Source: Microbacterium hominis (lineage in GTDB: Bacteria > Actinomycetota > Actinomycetes > Actinomycetales > Microbacteriaceae). From it: 64,000 nt of DNA. The stretch covers positions 1,488,001-1,552,000 of the forward strand of contig NZ_CP054038.1 of assembly GCF_013282805.1 (NCBI RefSeq). Direction: 5' to 3'. The first letter of the stretch is position 1. The number at the start of each line of letters is the position of its first letter. A model generated the notes under the pieces. It saw only the letters and a list, made by a program, of their open reading frames with translations. It did not search any database and was not told the origin of the DNA. The position numbers were made by a program, and so were the translations under genes. Shown in pieces: positions 1-9,456 of this stretch.

Positions 1-602
1 CGCTTGAGCGCGTACACGACGGCGCCGACGGTGTAGAGGATGCCGCCCACGGCGACGAGCACCATCATGGCCACGTTCGCCGCGACGAGATCGACCATGT
101 ACATGATCGCCGCCCACCCGAGCACGAGGTACAGCGCGACGTAGAGCCAGCGCGGCGCGTTGATCCAGAAGACGCGGAACAGGATGCCGAGCACGGCGCC
201 TCCCCACACCAGGGAGAGCAGCAGCACGCCCTTCTCGGGCGGCAGGGCCAGCGTGGCGATGGGGGTGTAGGTGCCCGCGATCAGCAGCAGGATGTTGGCG
301 TGGTCGATCCGCTTGAGGACGGCCTTGGTCTTGGGTCCCCAGTTGAACCGGTGGTACAGCGCGGAGTTGCCGAACAGCAGCAGCGAGGTGGCCATGAACA
401 CGGCGCACGCCCATTTGGCGGGGGTGCCCTGCGCGAGCACGATGAGGACCACTCCGGCCGCGATGGCGACCGGGAAGGTCGCCGCGTGGATCCAGCCGCG
501 CCAGGAGGGCTTGATCTCGACAGCGGCGTCGACCTCGGCCGCATCCATCAGCGGAAGGACGGGCACGTCGGGGGCCGCGGGCACGCGAGGACGTCGGCTC
601 AT
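1..602 (-). CDS. Hemolysin III family membrane protein (TrhA/PAQR type), 3' end off the window
   Basis: About 200 residues are visible; the gene runs off the left edge without a stop. A soluble N-terminus is followed by several hydrophobic helices. The PAQR/hemolysin III signature is present: FGNSALYHR gives Ser80 and His84, and RIDHAN gives Asp100 and His101, residues that bind a metal inside the helix bundle in this family. The start ATG at 602-600 is preceded by TAGCCT with a 6-nt gap and no ribosome binding site, suggesting a leaderless mRNA. It is divergent from the Z-isoprenyl synthase, the arrangement I recall for Rv1085c/Rv1086 in mycobacteria. Its biological role is not settled in actinobacteria. 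Confidence 0.9.
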   Translation of the reverse strand, partial: MSRRPRVPAAPDVPVLPLMDAAEVDAAVEIKPSWRGWIHAATFPVAIAAGVVLIVLAQGTPAKWACAVFMATSLLLFGNSALYHRFNWGPKTKAVLKRIDHANILLLIAGTYTPIATLALPPEKGVLLLSLVWGGAVLGILFRVFWINAPRWLYVALYLVLGWAAIMYMVDLVAANVAMMVLVAVGGILYTVGAVVYALK

Positions 603-608
603 GCACCA

Positions 609-614
609 AGGCTA
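609..614 (-). promoter_or_regulatory. -10 hexamer TAGCCT of hemolysin III gene (leaderless)
   Basis: TAGCCT lies 6 nt before the ATG on the minus strand. No purine-rich ribosome binding site fits in the gap. Confidence 0.5.
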
Positions 615-703
615 GGCCCCGCCGCATGCCGAGCGTGGTACATACTGAGTCCCGCTCCTGATGAGACGCAGTCCCAACGACGATGAACGGCGTGCGGGGA
701 GGG

Positions 704-709
704 TAACGT
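704..709 (+). promoter_or_regulatory. -10 hexamer TAACGT of the Z-isoprenyl synthase gene (leaderless)
   Basis: TAACGT ends 6 nt before GTG 716, so transcription should begin at or next to the start codon. Confidence 0.5.
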
Positions 710-715
710 GGGCGT

Positions 716-1501
716 GTGGCGCGTGCTTCGTCGAACGAGGGCAGAGGTCCCCTCTACCGCCTCTACATCAACCGGCTTCGGCGCCGCCTCGACCCGGGCG
801 ACGTGCCGCACCATGTGGCGATGATGATCGACGGCAACCGCCGCTGGGCGCGGCAGCTCGGCTATACCACCGCCGCCCACGGCCATCGCGCCGGCGCTGC
901 CAAGATGCGGGAGTTCCTGGGCTGGTGCGATGACGTCGGCGTGGGTGTCGTCTCGCTCTATCTGCTGTCGACCGACAACCTGCGAAAGCGCGATACGCAG
1001 GAGCTCGCGGATCTGATCGAGATCATCGCCGACCTCGCCGATGCGCTCTCGCACGAGCGGGACTGGCGGGTCAAGCACGTCGGACGCGCCGACCTGCTGC
1101 CCGAAGATCTCGCGCGCGTGCTCTCCGATGCCCAGGAGCGCACCCGCGACCACACCGGACTGCACGTGAATCTGGCGGTGGGCTACGGCGGCCGCGGCGA
1201 GATCGTCGACGCGGTGCGCAGCATCATCGCCCAGCACGACCAGGGCGGCGGATCGCTCGAAGAACTCGCGGCCAGCCTCACCCCGGAGCAGATCGGCGAG
1301 CACCTCTACACCGGAGGACAGCCCGATCCCGACCTCGTGATCCGCACCTCCGGCGAGCAGCGGCTGAGCGACTTCCTGCTCTGGCAGAGCGCGCACTCCG
1401 AGTTCTACTTCGTCGAGGCACTCGGACCCGATCTGCGCGAGGTCGACTTCCTGCGGGCCATGCGCGACTTCGCGACGCGGGATCGTCGATTCGGCAGCTG
1501 A
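716..1501 (+). CDS. Short-chain (2Z)-isoprenyl diphosphate synthase, UppS family
   Basis: A 261-residue cis-prenyltransferase that condenses isopentenyl diphosphate with allylic diphosphates in the cytosol. The diphosphate-binding motif reads MMIDGNRRWAR with catalytic Asp39, and the C-terminal signature RTSGEQRLSDFLLWQ is intact. The NRRWAR form, rather than the NGRWA of undecaprenyl diphosphate synthases, matches what I know of the mycobacterial Z-farnesyl diphosphate synthase Rv1086. I therefore infer a C15-type product made for a longer-chain enzyme encoded elsewhere. The GTG start is supported by the TAACGT -10 only 6 nt upstream. Chain length cannot be proven from the sequence. Confidence 0.9.
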   Translation: MARASSNEGRGPLYRLYINRLRRRLDPGDVPHHVAMMIDGNRRWARQLGYTTAAHGHRAGAAKMREFLGWCDDVGVGVVSLYLLSTDNLRKRDTQELADLIEIIADLADALSHERDWRVKHVGRADLLPEDLARVLSDAQERTRDHTGLHVNLAVGYGGRGEIVDAVRSIIAQHDQGGGSLEELAASLTPEQIGEHLYTGGQPDPDLVIRTSGEQRLSDFLLWQSAHSEFYFVEALGPDLREVDFLRAMRDFATRDRRFGS

Positions 1502-1568
1502 CCGGAGGGGTGGATGCCACACCCGGCGCGAGAGCGGGAACCGGTCCCCGCGGCGGTGGGCGGCGTGC

Positions 1569-1574
1569 CAGAAT
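1569..1574 (+). promoter_or_regulatory. -10-like hexamer CAGAAT before the class V aminotransferase gene
   Basis: CAGAAT ends 7 nt before GTG 1582, consistent with a leaderless transcript. The first base departs from the TANNNT pattern. Confidence 0.35.
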
Positions 1575-1581
1575 GTGACTC

Positions 1582-2703
1582 GTGATGGATCTGGGGTCCT
1601 TCCTCTCGACGTTCGACGCTGAACCGGGTTATCTCGACTGGGCGGCGTTCGGCCCGCTGTCGACGACGGTGCGCGCCGATCTCCACGCCGATGCGGAGCT
1701 CCTCGGCGCCGGTCGCGCATCGGGCATCGAGCTGGTCGCCGAACACGAGCCCGAGGCGCGCGAGCTGCTGGCAGACCTGCTCGACGCCGACGTCGAGCAG
1801 GTGACGCTGCAGCCGTCCACGACGTACGGCCTCATGCACGCGCTGTACGGCCTGGCGGGCAGCCTCATGCTCTCTCGGGCGGAGTTCCCCAGCCTCACGG
1901 TGCCCGCCACGCGCGCGGCGGACGCGCTCGGATCGCTCGAGCTGCAGTGGCTGGAGCTGACCGACGGGTTCGTCACGCCCGATGTCGTGCGCACCGCGCT
2001 CAGCGAAGAGACGACCGCGCTCGCCGTGAGTCTCGTGGACTTCCGCACGGGTTACCGGGCCGATCTTTCGGCGCTGCGCGAGGTGATCGGCGATCGCCTG
2101 CTCATCGTCGATGCCATCCAGGGGTTCGGGATCGTGGAGGCCGACTACGCGGCGGCCGACGTCGTGTGCGGGAACGGGTACAAATGGCTGCGCGCAGGCC
2201 GGGGCACCGGCTTCGCGCGGTTCGGTGAACGCGCACTGGAGCGGCTCGCTCCGGTGCTGTCGGGGTTCACCGGCACCGACCGCTTCCTGCCGGTCGATGA
2301 GGTGCCGCTGCCCGCGGCATCCGCCGCCGCCTTCACGGTGAGCCGTCCCGACCATCTCGCGGTCACGCGGCTCGCCGGCGCGCTCGGCGACATCACCGCG
2401 GTCGGCGTGCCCGTGCTGGAGGACGCCCTCACCGAGATCGTCGGCGACGTCATGTTGGTGGCCGACCGCTACGAGGTGCCCGTGATCACGCCGCGCGACC
2501 CCGCGCGTCGTGCCGGCATCGTCACGCTCGCGCCTGCGGCGCAGGATGCCGCGCCGCTGGCGGCGGCGCTCGCCAACCACGGGCTGACCGTCTCGGTCCA
2601 GAGCGGCCGCGTGCGCGTGTCGCCGCACGTGGGCACGGGCTCGGCGACGATCACGATGTTCGGCGACGCGCTGGCCGAGTTCTCGGCCGCGCGCGTCTGG
2701 TGA
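1582..2703 (+). CDS. Class V aminotransferase-fold PLP enzyme
   Basis: A 373-residue fold-type I PLP enzyme. The likely cofactor lysine is Lys201 in GNGYKWLRAG, and the pyridine-binding Asp177 is in DAIQGFG. It resembles the cysteine desulfurase / isopenicillin epimerase-like group, but the Cys-loop of a sulfur-transferring desulfurase is not visible, so the substrate is unknown. It stands alone between the isoprenyl synthase and phoH. GTG 1582 is immediately followed by ATG 1585 in frame; the -10-like element favours the GTG. Confidence 0.8.
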   Translation: MMDLGSFLSTFDAEPGYLDWAAFGPLSTTVRADLHADAELLGAGRASGIELVAEHEPEARELLADLLDADVEQVTLQPSTTYGLMHALYGLAGSLMLSRAEFPSLTVPATRAADALGSLELQWLELTDGFVTPDVVRTALSEETTALAVSLVDFRTGYRADLSALREVIGDRLLIVDAIQGFGIVEADYAAADVVCGNGYKWLRAGRGTGFARFGERALERLAPVLSGFTGTDRFLPVDEVPLPAASAAAFTVSRPDHLAVTRLAGALGDITAVGVPVLEDALTEIVGDVMLVADRYEVPVITPRDPARRAGIVTLAPAAQDAAPLAAALANHGLTVSVQSGRVRVSPHVGTGSATITMFGDALAEFSAARVW

Positions 2704-2828
2704 TCGCGTCTCGCGGAATTTACCGACCCGTAACCGGGTGACAGCGTGTCGTCGGCGTGTCTCCCAGGCACGGGTCGTACGGTCATGGCATCGGGCAAGG
2801 CGCCCGGTCGGGTCGGCCTGATGGATCA

Positions 2829-2856
2829 CGACTCGTGACACCGGTCGACTCGTGAC
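2829..2856 (+). repeat. Direct repeat CGACTCGTGAC x2 upstream of phoH
   Basis: The 11-mer occurs at 2829-2839 and 2846-2856, 17 bp apart, in the 189-bp gap before phoH. A 6-bp hairpin (CGGGTC, loop CTCT, GACCCG at 2860-2875) follows. It may be a tandem activator or repressor site; no protein can be assigned. Confidence 0.4.
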
Positions 2857-2892
2857 TGCCGGGTCCTCTGACCCGGGGGCGGGGAGTGGGTT

Positions 2893-4248
2893 GTGACCAC
2901 ACGAGCACCACACACGCAGCACGACCGGGATGTCGAATCGATCGTCGGCGCGTCCGAGGATCTTCGCACGTACGTCCTCGACACGTCGGTGCTGCTGAGC
3001 GATCCGCGGGCGTTCTTCCGCTTCGCCGAGCACAGCGTCGTGATCCCCGTCGTGGTGATCACCGAGCTGGAGGGCAAGCGCCACGACCCGGAGATCGGCT
3101 ACTTCGCGAGGCAGGCGCTGCGCCACCTCGACGAGTTGCGCGTCGAGCACGGACGCCTCGACTTCCCCGTTCCGGTCGGCGAGGGCGGCACGCTGCGCGT
3201 GGAGCTGGCCAACACGGACCCGGGCGTGCTTCCGGCGGGTATGCGCCTCGGCGACAACGACAGCCGCATCCTCGCGATCGCGATGAACCTCTCTCAGGAG
3301 GGCCACGAGGTCACCGTGGTCTCCAAGGACCTCCCCATGCGCGTGAAGGCGGCATCGCTCGGCGTCGTGGCCGAGGAGTACCTCGCCGAACAGGCCATCG
3401 ACTCGGGATGGACCGGCATCGCCGAGATCGACGTCTCGGGCGATGACGTGAGCGATCTGTACGAGAGCGAGGTGGCCTCCAGCGAAGACGTGGTGGGACT
3501 GCCCGTGAACACCGGCCTGATCATCCATTCGGAGCGCGGGTCGGCGCTCGGGCGGGTCACTGGCGACGGCGAGTACAAGCTCGTGCGCGGGGACCGCGAG
3601 GTGTTCGGCCTCCACGGTCGCTCGGCCGAGCAGCGCATCGCCGTGGACCTCCTCCTCGACCCGGATGTCGGCATCGTCTCGCTCGGCGGCCGTGCCGGCA
3701 CCGGAAAGTCGGCTCTCGCCCTGTGCGCCGGCCTCGAGGCGGTGCTGGAGCGGCAGCAGCAGAAGAAGATCATCGTCTTCCGGCCCTTGTTCGCGGTCGG
3801 CGGTCAGGAGCTCGGCTACCTCCCGGGCGACCAGGCGGAGAAGATGAACCCCTGGGGCCAGGCGGTCTTCGACACGCTCGGCTCGGTGGTGTCGGGCAAT
3901 GTGCTCGAGGAGGTCCTCGAGCGCGGTCTGCTCGAAGTGCTGCCGCTCACCCACATCCGTGGGCGCTCGCTGCACGACGCCTTCGTGATCGTCGACGAGG
4001 CGCAGTCTCTCGAGCGCAACGTGCTGCTCACCGTGCTCAGCCGCATGGGCCAGAACTCGCGGATCGTGCTCACCCACGATGTGGGACAGCGCGACAATCT
4101 GCGGGTGGGCCGCCACGACGGTGTCGCCTCCGTGATCGAGACCCTGAAGGGCCACGGACTGTTCGGCCATGTCACCCTCGTTCGCTCGGAGCGTTCGGCG
4201 ATCGCCGCGCTGGTGACCGACCTGCTCGAAGCGGGGGAGCTCGCCTGA
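2893..4248 (+). CDS. PhoH family protein with N-terminal PIN domain (PhoH2 type)
   Basis: 451 residues in two parts. Residues 20-155 form a PIN-domain RNase-like module ([12 protein letters not shown], later [11 protein letters not shown]). Residues 240-450 form the PhoH P-loop ATPase, with Walker [12 protein letters not shown] (Lys272) and Walker [11 protein letters not shown] (Asp368). Characterised PhoH2 proteins are ATP-dependent RNA helicase/RNases; that is family knowledge. GTG 2893 is preceded by a G-rich ribosome binding site. A strong terminator follows at 4253, so the gene is monocistronic. Confidence 0.93.
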   Translation: MTTRAPHTQHDRDVESIVGASEDLRTYVLDTSVLLSDPRAFFRFAEHSVVIPVVVITELEGKRHDPEIGYFARQALRHLDELRVEHGRLDFPVPVGEGGTLRVELANTDPGVLPAGMRLGDNDSRILAIAMNLSQEGHEVTVVSKDLPMRVKAASLGVVAEEYLAEQAIDSGWTGIAEIDVSGDDVSDLYESEVASSEDVVGLPVNTGLIIHSERGSALGRVTGDGEYKLVRGDREVFGLHGRSAEQRIAVDLLLDPDVGIVSLGGRAGTGKSALALCAGLEAVLERQQQKKIIVFRPLFAVGGQELGYLPGDQAEKMNPWGQAVFDTLGSVVSGNVLEEVLERGLLEVLPLTHIRGRSLHDAFVIVDEAQSLERNVLLTVLSRMGQNSRIVLTHDVGQRDNLRVGRHDGVASVIETLKGHGLFGHVTLVRSERSAIAALVTDLLEAGELA

Positions 4249-4252
4249 CGAC

Positions 4253-4290
4253 GCGCCCTGAGGATGAGAAGAGTCTCATCCTCAGGGCGC
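4253..4290 (+). terminator. Intrinsic terminator hairpin after phoH
   Basis: A perfect 17-bp stem (4253-4269 with 4274-4290) and an AGAG loop, starting 5 nt after the phoH stop. There is no U-tract, as is common in high-GC actinobacteria. Confidence 0.85.
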
Positions 4291-4368
4291 GATTGTCGCG
4301 ACGGCGTCTGTCACCATTGAAGGAGTGCGCACGGCTGGCGTGCGCGGGGACTTCAAAGGACGACGGGC

Positions 4369-4944
4369 GTGGAGCCACGGACGCGATTCGCGATCGGCGG
4401 TGCCGCCACTGTGGTGGCGAGTGTCGCCGTTGTGTGCGCCGTCGCGTTGACGAACTCCGTCGCCCTCGCCGACACGCGGGGCGTCGCCATCGGCGGCACG
4501 CCCCTGGTCGTTCCCCGTGCCGTCGCGACGCCTGAGCCCACAGCCACCGTCGACGCTCCGGTCGCGAGTTCAGCAACCCCGACGCCGACGCCCGAGGTCT
4601 CGGTCGCACCCGCCGAGCCCGATGCGAGCGTCGAGGTCGTCCCGGCGCCGGCGCCGCACGAGGTCGACGCGCCCGAGGCCGACGCTCCCGAGACCGTCGA
4701 GGAGATCGACCTCGACGCGGCCGCGGCCGCGGGCCGTTGGGCCGAGCTGCGCGAGTGGGCGGCCGCAAAGGGCTGGAGTTCGGGGCGCATCGACGCCTGG
4801 ATCGCCAACCTCGAGAAGAACTTCGCGCGTTCCCAAGAACCCGCGACCGATCGGCTCGGTGGAGCCGACCACATCGAACGGCGCTCCGCCGTCGATGAAT
4901 CGGAAGAAAGCCAATCGCGCGAAACCCCAGATCAGCGCGATTGA
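4369..4944 (+). CDS. Secreted or membrane-anchored hypothetical protein, Pro/Ala/Thr-rich
   Basis: 191 residues. A hydrophobic segment at residues 9-33 acts as signal peptide or anchor and ends near SVALADT. Residues 45-115 are low-complexity Pro, Ala, Thr, Val and Glu, probably a disordered wall-spanning stretch. A short structured segment follows, with WAELREWAAAKGW and RIDAWIANLEKNF near residues 125-150. I recognise no family. The GTG start has AAAGGACG upstream. Terminators before (4253) and after (4976) make it a single-gene unit. Confidence 0.65.
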   Translation: MEPRTRFAIGGAATVVASVAVVCAVALTNSVALADTRGVAIGGTPLVVPRAVATPEPTATVDAPVASSATPTPTPEVSVAPAEPDASVEVVPAPAPHEVDAPEADAPETVEEIDLDAAAAAGRWAELREWAAAKGWSSGRIDAWIANLEKNFARSQEPATDRLGGADHIERRSAVDESEESQSRETPDQRD

Positions 4945-4975
4945 AGAAAGGCCGGCTTCCCCAGCCCGGCCGTTC

Positions 4976-5005
4976 AGCCCCCGGCGTCCCCCAGCGCCGG
5001 GGGCT
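4976..5005. terminator. Bidirectional terminator hairpin
   Basis: An 11-bp perfect stem (AGCCCCCGGCG with CGCCGGGGGCT) and 8-nt loop, lying between the convergent secreted-protein gene and the response regulator gene. Confidence 0.75.
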
Positions 5006-5068
5006 TCTCCGTGTCCGCACGGTCGTGCCCGCCCGGGGCGCGCGGGGTGGCGGCGCGGCCACGGCGCG

Positions 5069-5728
5069 CTACTCCCAGCGGTACCCGGCCCCGCGCACCG
5101 TCACGATGTGGTGCGGCCCGAGTTTGCCGCGCAGATACCGCACGTACACGTCCACGACGTTCGAGCCCGGATCGAAGTCGAGGCCCCAGACGCGGCTGAG
5201 GAGCAGTTCACGGCTGAGCACACGGCCGGGATTGCGAAGGAACTGCTCCGCCAGCGCGAACTCGCGCGAGGACAGCTCCACCTCCACGCCGGCCACGACC
5301 GCGCGTCGGGCGAGCACGTCGAGGACGACGTCGCCATGGGATACCGAGACCCCGGGGGCGACGGCGGCGCCCTCGCGCAGGCGCGAGCGCACGCGCGCCA
5401 GCAGCTCCTCGAACGTGAACGGCTTGTGCACGTAGTCGTTGGCTCCGGCATCCAATCCCTCGACGGTGTCGCGGGTGCTGGTGCGGGCGGTGAGCATGAT
5501 GACCGGGATCGCGTTGCCCTGGGCCCGCAGGGCGTGGAGAACCTCGAAGCCGTCCATGGTGGGCAGGCCCACGTCGAGGAGAACGAGGTCGACATCGCCC
5601 CGGGTGGCCGCCTCCAGCCCGGCGGGGCCGTCGTCGGCGATCTCGGTCTCGTAGCCGGCGGACTGCAGCCCGCGGCTGACGAACGACGCGATGCGCGGTT
5701 CGTCTTCGACGATGAGGATCCTGGTCAT
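5069..5728 (-). CDS. OmpR/PhoB-family response regulator
   Basis: 219 residues. The receiver domain carries acidic Asp9/Glu10 (VEDE), phospho-acceptor Asp52 in LLDVGLPTMDG and Lys102 in VHKPF. A C-terminal winged-helix DNA-binding domain ends with VDVYVRYLRGKLG and the typical VRGAGYRWE tail. The reading frame is open far upstream, but the ATG at 5728-5726 begins exactly at MTRILIVEDE and overlaps the preceding kinase gene by 4 bp (ATGA). Kinase comes first, regulator second, one operon. The stimulus is unknown. Confidence 0.93.
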   Translation of the reverse strand: MTRILIVEDEPRIASFVSRGLQSAGYETEIADDGPAGLEAATRGDVDLVLLDVGLPTMDGFEVLHALRAQGNAIPVIMLTARTSTRDTVEGLDAGANDYVHKPFTFEELLARVRSRLREGAAVAPGVSVSHGDVVLDVLARRAVVAGVEVELSSREFALAEQFLRNPGRVLSRELLLSRVWGLDFDPGSNVVDVYVRYLRGKLGPHHIVTVRGAGYRWE

Positions 5729-7296
5729 CCTGCGGCCTCCCGTTGCAGCACGACATCCCCGGCCCGCACGGGAGCCGGCAGCTCTCCGGCCGTCGGGGGC
5801 AGATGGAGGGTGAAGGTCGCCCCGCCGCCGGGGGTGTCGGTGACCAGGCACTGCCCGCCGTGCGCCTTCGCGATCGCATCGACGATGGCCAGGCCCAGCC
5901 CCGAGCCGCCCACGGTGCGCTTGCCTCCGGCGCGATCGAACCGACGGAAGATCCGGTGCCGTGCGGCGGGCGGGATGCCGCCGCCGTGATCGCGCACCCA
6001 GATGCGCGCGCCGGCGGCGTCGATGGAGCTGCCGATCTCGATCGGCGTGCCGGTGGGGGTGTACTTGGCCGCGTTGTCGGCCAGCTGCAGCCAGGCCTGC
6101 AGGAGGCGATCCTGATCGGCCACGACGCGGCCGTCGGCGTGTTCCTCCACGCGCCACGTGTGACCGGGGATCACCGCGACGAGCTCGCCGACGCGGGCTG
6201 TCACACCGCCGAGGTTCACCTCGCTCATCGCGTAGGTGTCGCCCTCCACCGCGGCGAGCAGGTCGATGTCCTCCACGAGACGGGTGAGCCGGTCGAGCTC
6301 GGAGATGCCGATCTCCCGCGCGCTGACCACGTCGGCGACGTCGTCGGGATCCATCAGCTCCAGGTGCCCGCGCACGATCGTGATCGGGGTCTTCAGCTCG
6401 TGGCGCACGTCGTCGAGCAGCTGGCGCTGCACATCGACGGAGCCTTCGATGCGGTCGAGCATCGAGTTCACCGTGCGGGACAGGTCTGCGATCTCATCGT
6501 TGCCGCGCTCAGGGAGGCGCGGTGACAGGTCGGAGATCGTGATCGCGTCGGCCGTTTCGCGCAGTCGGCGGATGGGGGACAGCAGTCGCCCGGTGACGAA
6601 CCAGCCGACGACGGCGATCGCAACCAGAACGGCCACGGCCGCGATCGAGAAGGTCGCGAGCGCGGTGTTCACGGGCTCGAGCTGCTCCTCGAGGTCGACG
6701 GCCCGCAGGTAGACGCCGACGTCGTCTTCGCCTTCCATCGTGACCGGGATCGCGATGTAGCGCAGCACGCCGTGCGGAGTATCCGCGGTGCCGAGCACGG
6801 GGCCACCCGCTTCCTCCGCCTCCGCGACGGCGCGGTCGATGAGCGCGCGGTCGTCGGAGATGTCGAAGCCGGAGATGGTCGAGGGCTGCCACTTCGCCAC
6901 CCCGTCGATGATGGTGACGGCCGCCTCGCCGCTGGCCGGAACCAGCTGCGCTGCCACGTCGTACATGAACCTGTCGAGAGAGTCGTACTCCTTCACCGAC
7001 AGGGGCTCCGCGGCAGGCGGCGCGCTGTCCGCGCCGGTGCCCTCGTCGGTCGCCGCGTCCGTCGCCTCGTCCGTGTCGCTGGGGGTCGCGGCCTCGGCCG
7101 TGCCGTCAGCGGTGTACACGGCGATCAGACGGGACGTCTGCGCCTGCAGGAGCGCGTCGACGCTGGCGATGACCTGGGACCGCTGCACGATGAGCGTGAT
7201 GCTCCCCACGACCGCGAGACCCACGCACGCGACCGCCAGCACGGCGCCGAGGATGCGCGCTCGTGCCGAGAGCGGTCGCGGTCGTCGGCGGGTCAC
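5725..7296 (-). CDS. Membrane sensor histidine kinase
   Basis: 523 residues. TM1 is near residues 14-37; an extracytoplasmic sensor of about 180 residues contains an acidic Asp/Thr/Glu-rich stretch near 65-95; TM2 is near 210-235; a HAMP linker follows. The H-box DVRHELKTP has the phospho-accepting His near 299, then N-box LADNAAKYTP, G1 VRDHGGGIP and G2 GGSGLGLAIVDAI. The start GTG 7296 is chosen because GATAAT lies 6 nt upstream (leaderless); the open frame beyond it is antisense to fumC. Partner of the response regulator at 5069-5728. Confidence 0.92.
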   Translation of the reverse strand: MTRRRPRPLSARARILGAVLAVACVGLAVVGSITLIVQRSQVIASVDALLQAQTSRLIAVYTADGTAEAATPSDTDEATDAATDEGTGADSAPPAAEPLSVKEYDSLDRFMYDVAAQLVPASGEAAVTIIDGVAKWQPSTISGFDISDDRALIDRAVAEAEEAGGPVLGTADTPHGVLRYIAIPVTMEGEDDVGVYLRAVDLEEQLEPVNTALATFSIAAVAVLVAIAVVGWFVTGRLLSPIRRLRETADAITISDLSPRLPERGNDEIADLSRTVNSMLDRIEGSVDVQRQLLDDVRHELKTPITIVRGHLELMDPDDVADVVSAREIGISELDRLTRLVEDIDLLAAVEGDTYAMSEVNLGGVTARVGELVAVIPGHTWRVEEHADGRVVADQDRLLQAWLQLADNAAKYTPTGTPIEIGSSIDAAGARIWVRDHGGGIPPAARHRIFRRFDRAGGKRTVGGSGLGLAIVDAIAKAHGGQCLVTDTPGGGATFTLHLPPTAGELPAPVRAGDVVLQREAAG

Positions 7297-7302
7297 GTCC
7301 CG

Positions 7303-7308
7303 ATTATC
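7303..7308 (-). promoter_or_regulatory. -10 hexamer GATAAT of the kinase-regulator operon
   Basis: GATAAT on the minus strand ends 6 nt before GTG 7296. It decides the start within a longer open frame. Confidence 0.55.
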
Positions 7309-7314
7309 GCGCCG

Positions 7315-7335
7315 AAGCCCCGATCCAGGGGGCTT
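7315..7335 (-). terminator. Terminator hairpin after fumC
   Basis: A 7-bp stem AAGCCCC/GGGGCTT with 7-nt loop in the 74-bp gap between the fumC stop and the next operon's promoter. Confidence 0.55.
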
Positions 7336-7370
7336 TTCGGCCCACGGAGGTGCAGCGGTCACCGCGAGGC

Positions 7371-8765
7371 TCAGCCCGGGTGGGTCATCGAGAGCAGGTC
7401 GAGCTTCTCGTCGAGCTGCTCCAGAGTGAGCTCGCCGCGGTCGACGTAGCCGAGATCGAGCACCGCCTCGCGCACCGTGATGCCCTTCGCCACCGAGTGC
7501 TTGGCGATCTTCGCGGCCGCCTCGTAGCCGATGAGCTTGTTCAGGGGCGTCACGATCGACGGCGACATGCCGGCGAATGCGGCCGCGCGCTCGACGTTCG
7601 CCTGCAGCCCGTCGACGGTCTTGTCCGCCAGCACGCGCATCGCGTTGGAGAGCAGGCGGATCGACTCGAGCAGGGCGGTGCCCATGACGGGGATGGCGAC
7701 GTTCAGCTCGAACGAACCCGACGCGCCGGCCCAGGCGACGGTGGCATCGTTGCCGATGACCCGCGCGCACACCATGAGGGTCGCCTCGGGGACGACGGGG
7801 TTGACCTTGCCCGGCATGATGGACGAGCCCGGCTGCAGGTCGGGGATGTGCAGCTCGCCGAGACCCGTGTTGGGGCCAGAGCCCATCCAGCGCAGGTCGT
7901 TGTTGATCTTGGTCAGCGACACGGCGATCGTGCGCAAGGCCCCGGATGCCTCGACGAGTCCGTCGCGGTTGGCCTGCGCCTCGAAGTGGTCCTTCGCCTC
8001 GGTGATCGGCAGCTCCGTCTCGGCGGCCAGCAGAGCGATGACCTTCTGGGGGAAGCCCAGCGGCGTGTTGATGCCGGTGCCCACCGCCGTGCCGCCGAGG
8101 GGCACCTCGCCGACGCGGGGGATCACGGCCTGCACTCGCTCGATGCCCAGGCGCATCTGCCGCGCGTAACCGCCGAACTCCTGGCCGAGCGTCACCGGGG
8201 TGGCATCCATCAGGTGGGTCCGGCCCGACTTGACGACGTCCTTCCACAGCTCGGCCTTCGCCTCGAGGGCGACCGAGAGGTGGTCGAGTGCGGGGATGAG
8301 GTCGTCGATGAGCGCCTGGGTCACGGCGATGTGCACCGAGGTGGGGAAGACATCGTTGGAGGACTGCGAGGCGTTGACGTGGTCGTTCGGATGCACCGGG
8401 GCGCCGAGCCCGGCCGTCGCGAGGGTCGCGAGCACCTCGTTCATGTTCATGTTCGACGACGTGCCGCTGCCGGTCTGGTAGGTGTCGACGGGGAAGTGCT
8501 CGTCGTAGCGACCGGTGACGACCTCGTCGGCGGCGGCGGCGATGGCGTCGGCGATCGCGCCGTCGAGGGTGCCGAGCTCCTTGTTCGCCAGAGCCGCGGC
8601 CTTCTTGATGCGGGCGAGCGCGGCGATCTGCGTCGACTCCAGGCCGGTGCCCGAGATCGGGAAGTTCTCGACCGCGCGCTGCGTCTGCGCGGCGTAGAGG
8701 GCGTTCTTGGGCACGCGCACTTCGCCCATGGTGTCGTGCTCGATGCGGTACTCGATGTCGGTCAC
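7371..8765 (-). CDS. fumC: Class II fumarate hydratase
   Basis: 464 residues, normal for class II fumarase. It interconverts fumarate and malate in the TCA cycle. It carries the superfamily signature [11 protein letters not shown], the substrate-site segments [10 protein letters not shown] and [12 protein letters not shown], and [12 protein letters not shown]. The start is GTG 8765 ([11 protein letters not shown]), preceded by an AAGGA ribosome binding site; the long upstream frame is spurious. It is the last gene of the xseA-xseB-DUF4245-carbonic anhydrase run, 49 bp after the anhydrase. Confidence 0.97.
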   Translation of the reverse strand: MTDIEYRIEHDTMGEVRVPKNALYAAQTQRAVENFPISGTGLESTQIAALARIKKAAALANKELGTLDGAIADAIAAAADEVVTGRYDEHFPVDTYQTGSGTSSNMNMNEVLATLATAGLGAPVHPNDHVNASQSSNDVFPTSVHIAVTQALIDDLIPALDHLSVALEAKAELWKDVVKSGRTHLMDATPVTLGQEFGGYARQMRLGIERVQAVIPRVGEVPLGGTAVGTGINTPLGFPQKVIALLAAETELPITEAKDHFEAQANRDGLVEASGALRTIAVSLTKINNDLRWMGSGPNTGLGELHIPDLQPGSSIMPGKVNPVVPEATLMVCARVIGNDATVAWAGASGSFELNVAIPVMGTALLESIRLLSNAMRVLADKTVDGLQANVERAAAFAGMSPSIVTPLNKLIGYEAAAKIAKHSVAKGITVREAVLDLGYVDRGELTLEQLDEKLDLLSMTHPG

Positions 8766-8814
8766 GTCGTCGTTCCTTCGTCGTGTGGTGGGGGACTGGC
8801 GGGGAGAGGTCGGG

Positions 8815-9456
8815 TCAGGCTGCGGCATCCACATCGCCCACCGCGACGACGGGGACGACGGCGCCTTCGGCGAGCCGGTAGTTCGCGCCCACGATCGCGA
8901 CCCGGCCCTCGGCGACGGCGGCGCTGATGAGCTCGGAGCGGTGGAGGATCTCGCCGACGGTCTCGCGCAGGTGCTCGCGGCCGACGAGTTCGGGGTCGAT
9001 CGAGGCGCCGGCCGACTCGCGCGCGACGGCGCGCGCGGCGGGCACGATGGGGGCGATCTGCTTCCAGATGAGCGCGGGCAGGGCCGGCGCGTCGGGCAGC
9101 GTGCTGTCGATGGCGGCCTGCACCGCACCGCACGCGTCGTGCGCCAGCACGACGATCAGAGGGGAGCCGAGCACGGCGACGGCGTACTCGAGGCTGCCCA
9201 CGGCGGATTCGGACACGACCTGTCCGGCGTTGCGGATGACGAACAGGTCGCCCAGACCCTCGTCGAAGATGATCTCGGCGGCCAGGCGCGAGTCGCTGCA
9301 GCCGAACAGGGCGGCGCGCGGCCTCTGACCGCCGGCCAGCTCATGCCGGCGCTCGACGTCCTGCCGCGGGTGCTGGGGCGTGCCGTCGACGAATCGGCGG
9401 TTTCCCTCGAGCATCTGCCGCCACGTCTCGCGCGGGCTGAAGGGGGCGTCGGTCAC
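8815..9456 (-). CDS. Beta-class carbonic anhydrase
   Basis: 213 residues; interconverts CO2 and bicarbonate. Zinc ligands are visible: Cys53 and Asp55 in FGCSDSRL with Arg57 forming the Asp-Arg dyad, then His106 and Cys109 in LAHDACG. GTG 9456 overlaps the upstream DUF4245 gene by 4 bp (GTGA), implying translational coupling. A bicarbonate-supplying role beside central-carbon enzymes is inference. Confidence 0.94.
   Translation of the reverse strand: MTDAPFSPRETWRQMLEGNRRFVDGTPQHPRQDVERRHELAGGQRPRAALFGCSDSRLAAEIIFDEGLGDLFVIRNAGQVVSESAVGSLEYAVAVLGSPLIVVLAHDACGAVQAAIDSTLPDAPALPALIWKQIAPIVPAARAVARESAGASIDPELVGREHLRETVGEILHRSELISAAVAEGRVAIVGANYRLAEGAVVPVVAVGDVDAAA

Noticed and set aside
716..1501. 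Undecaprenyl diphosphate synthase (the essential UppS)
   Set aside because: The NRRWAR motif and its pairing with hemolysin III point to the short-chain paralogue; chain length is still unproven.
2720..2740. Hairpin ACCCG-TAAC-CGGGT after the class V aminotransferase as a terminator
   Set aside because: Only 5 bp of stem and no tail; too weak to call.
1405..4170. 921-codon open frame on the minus strand across the aminotransferase and phoH genes
   Set aside because: A GC-skew shadow: repetitive Arg/His/Glu composition, no family motif, and it is antisense to clear genes.
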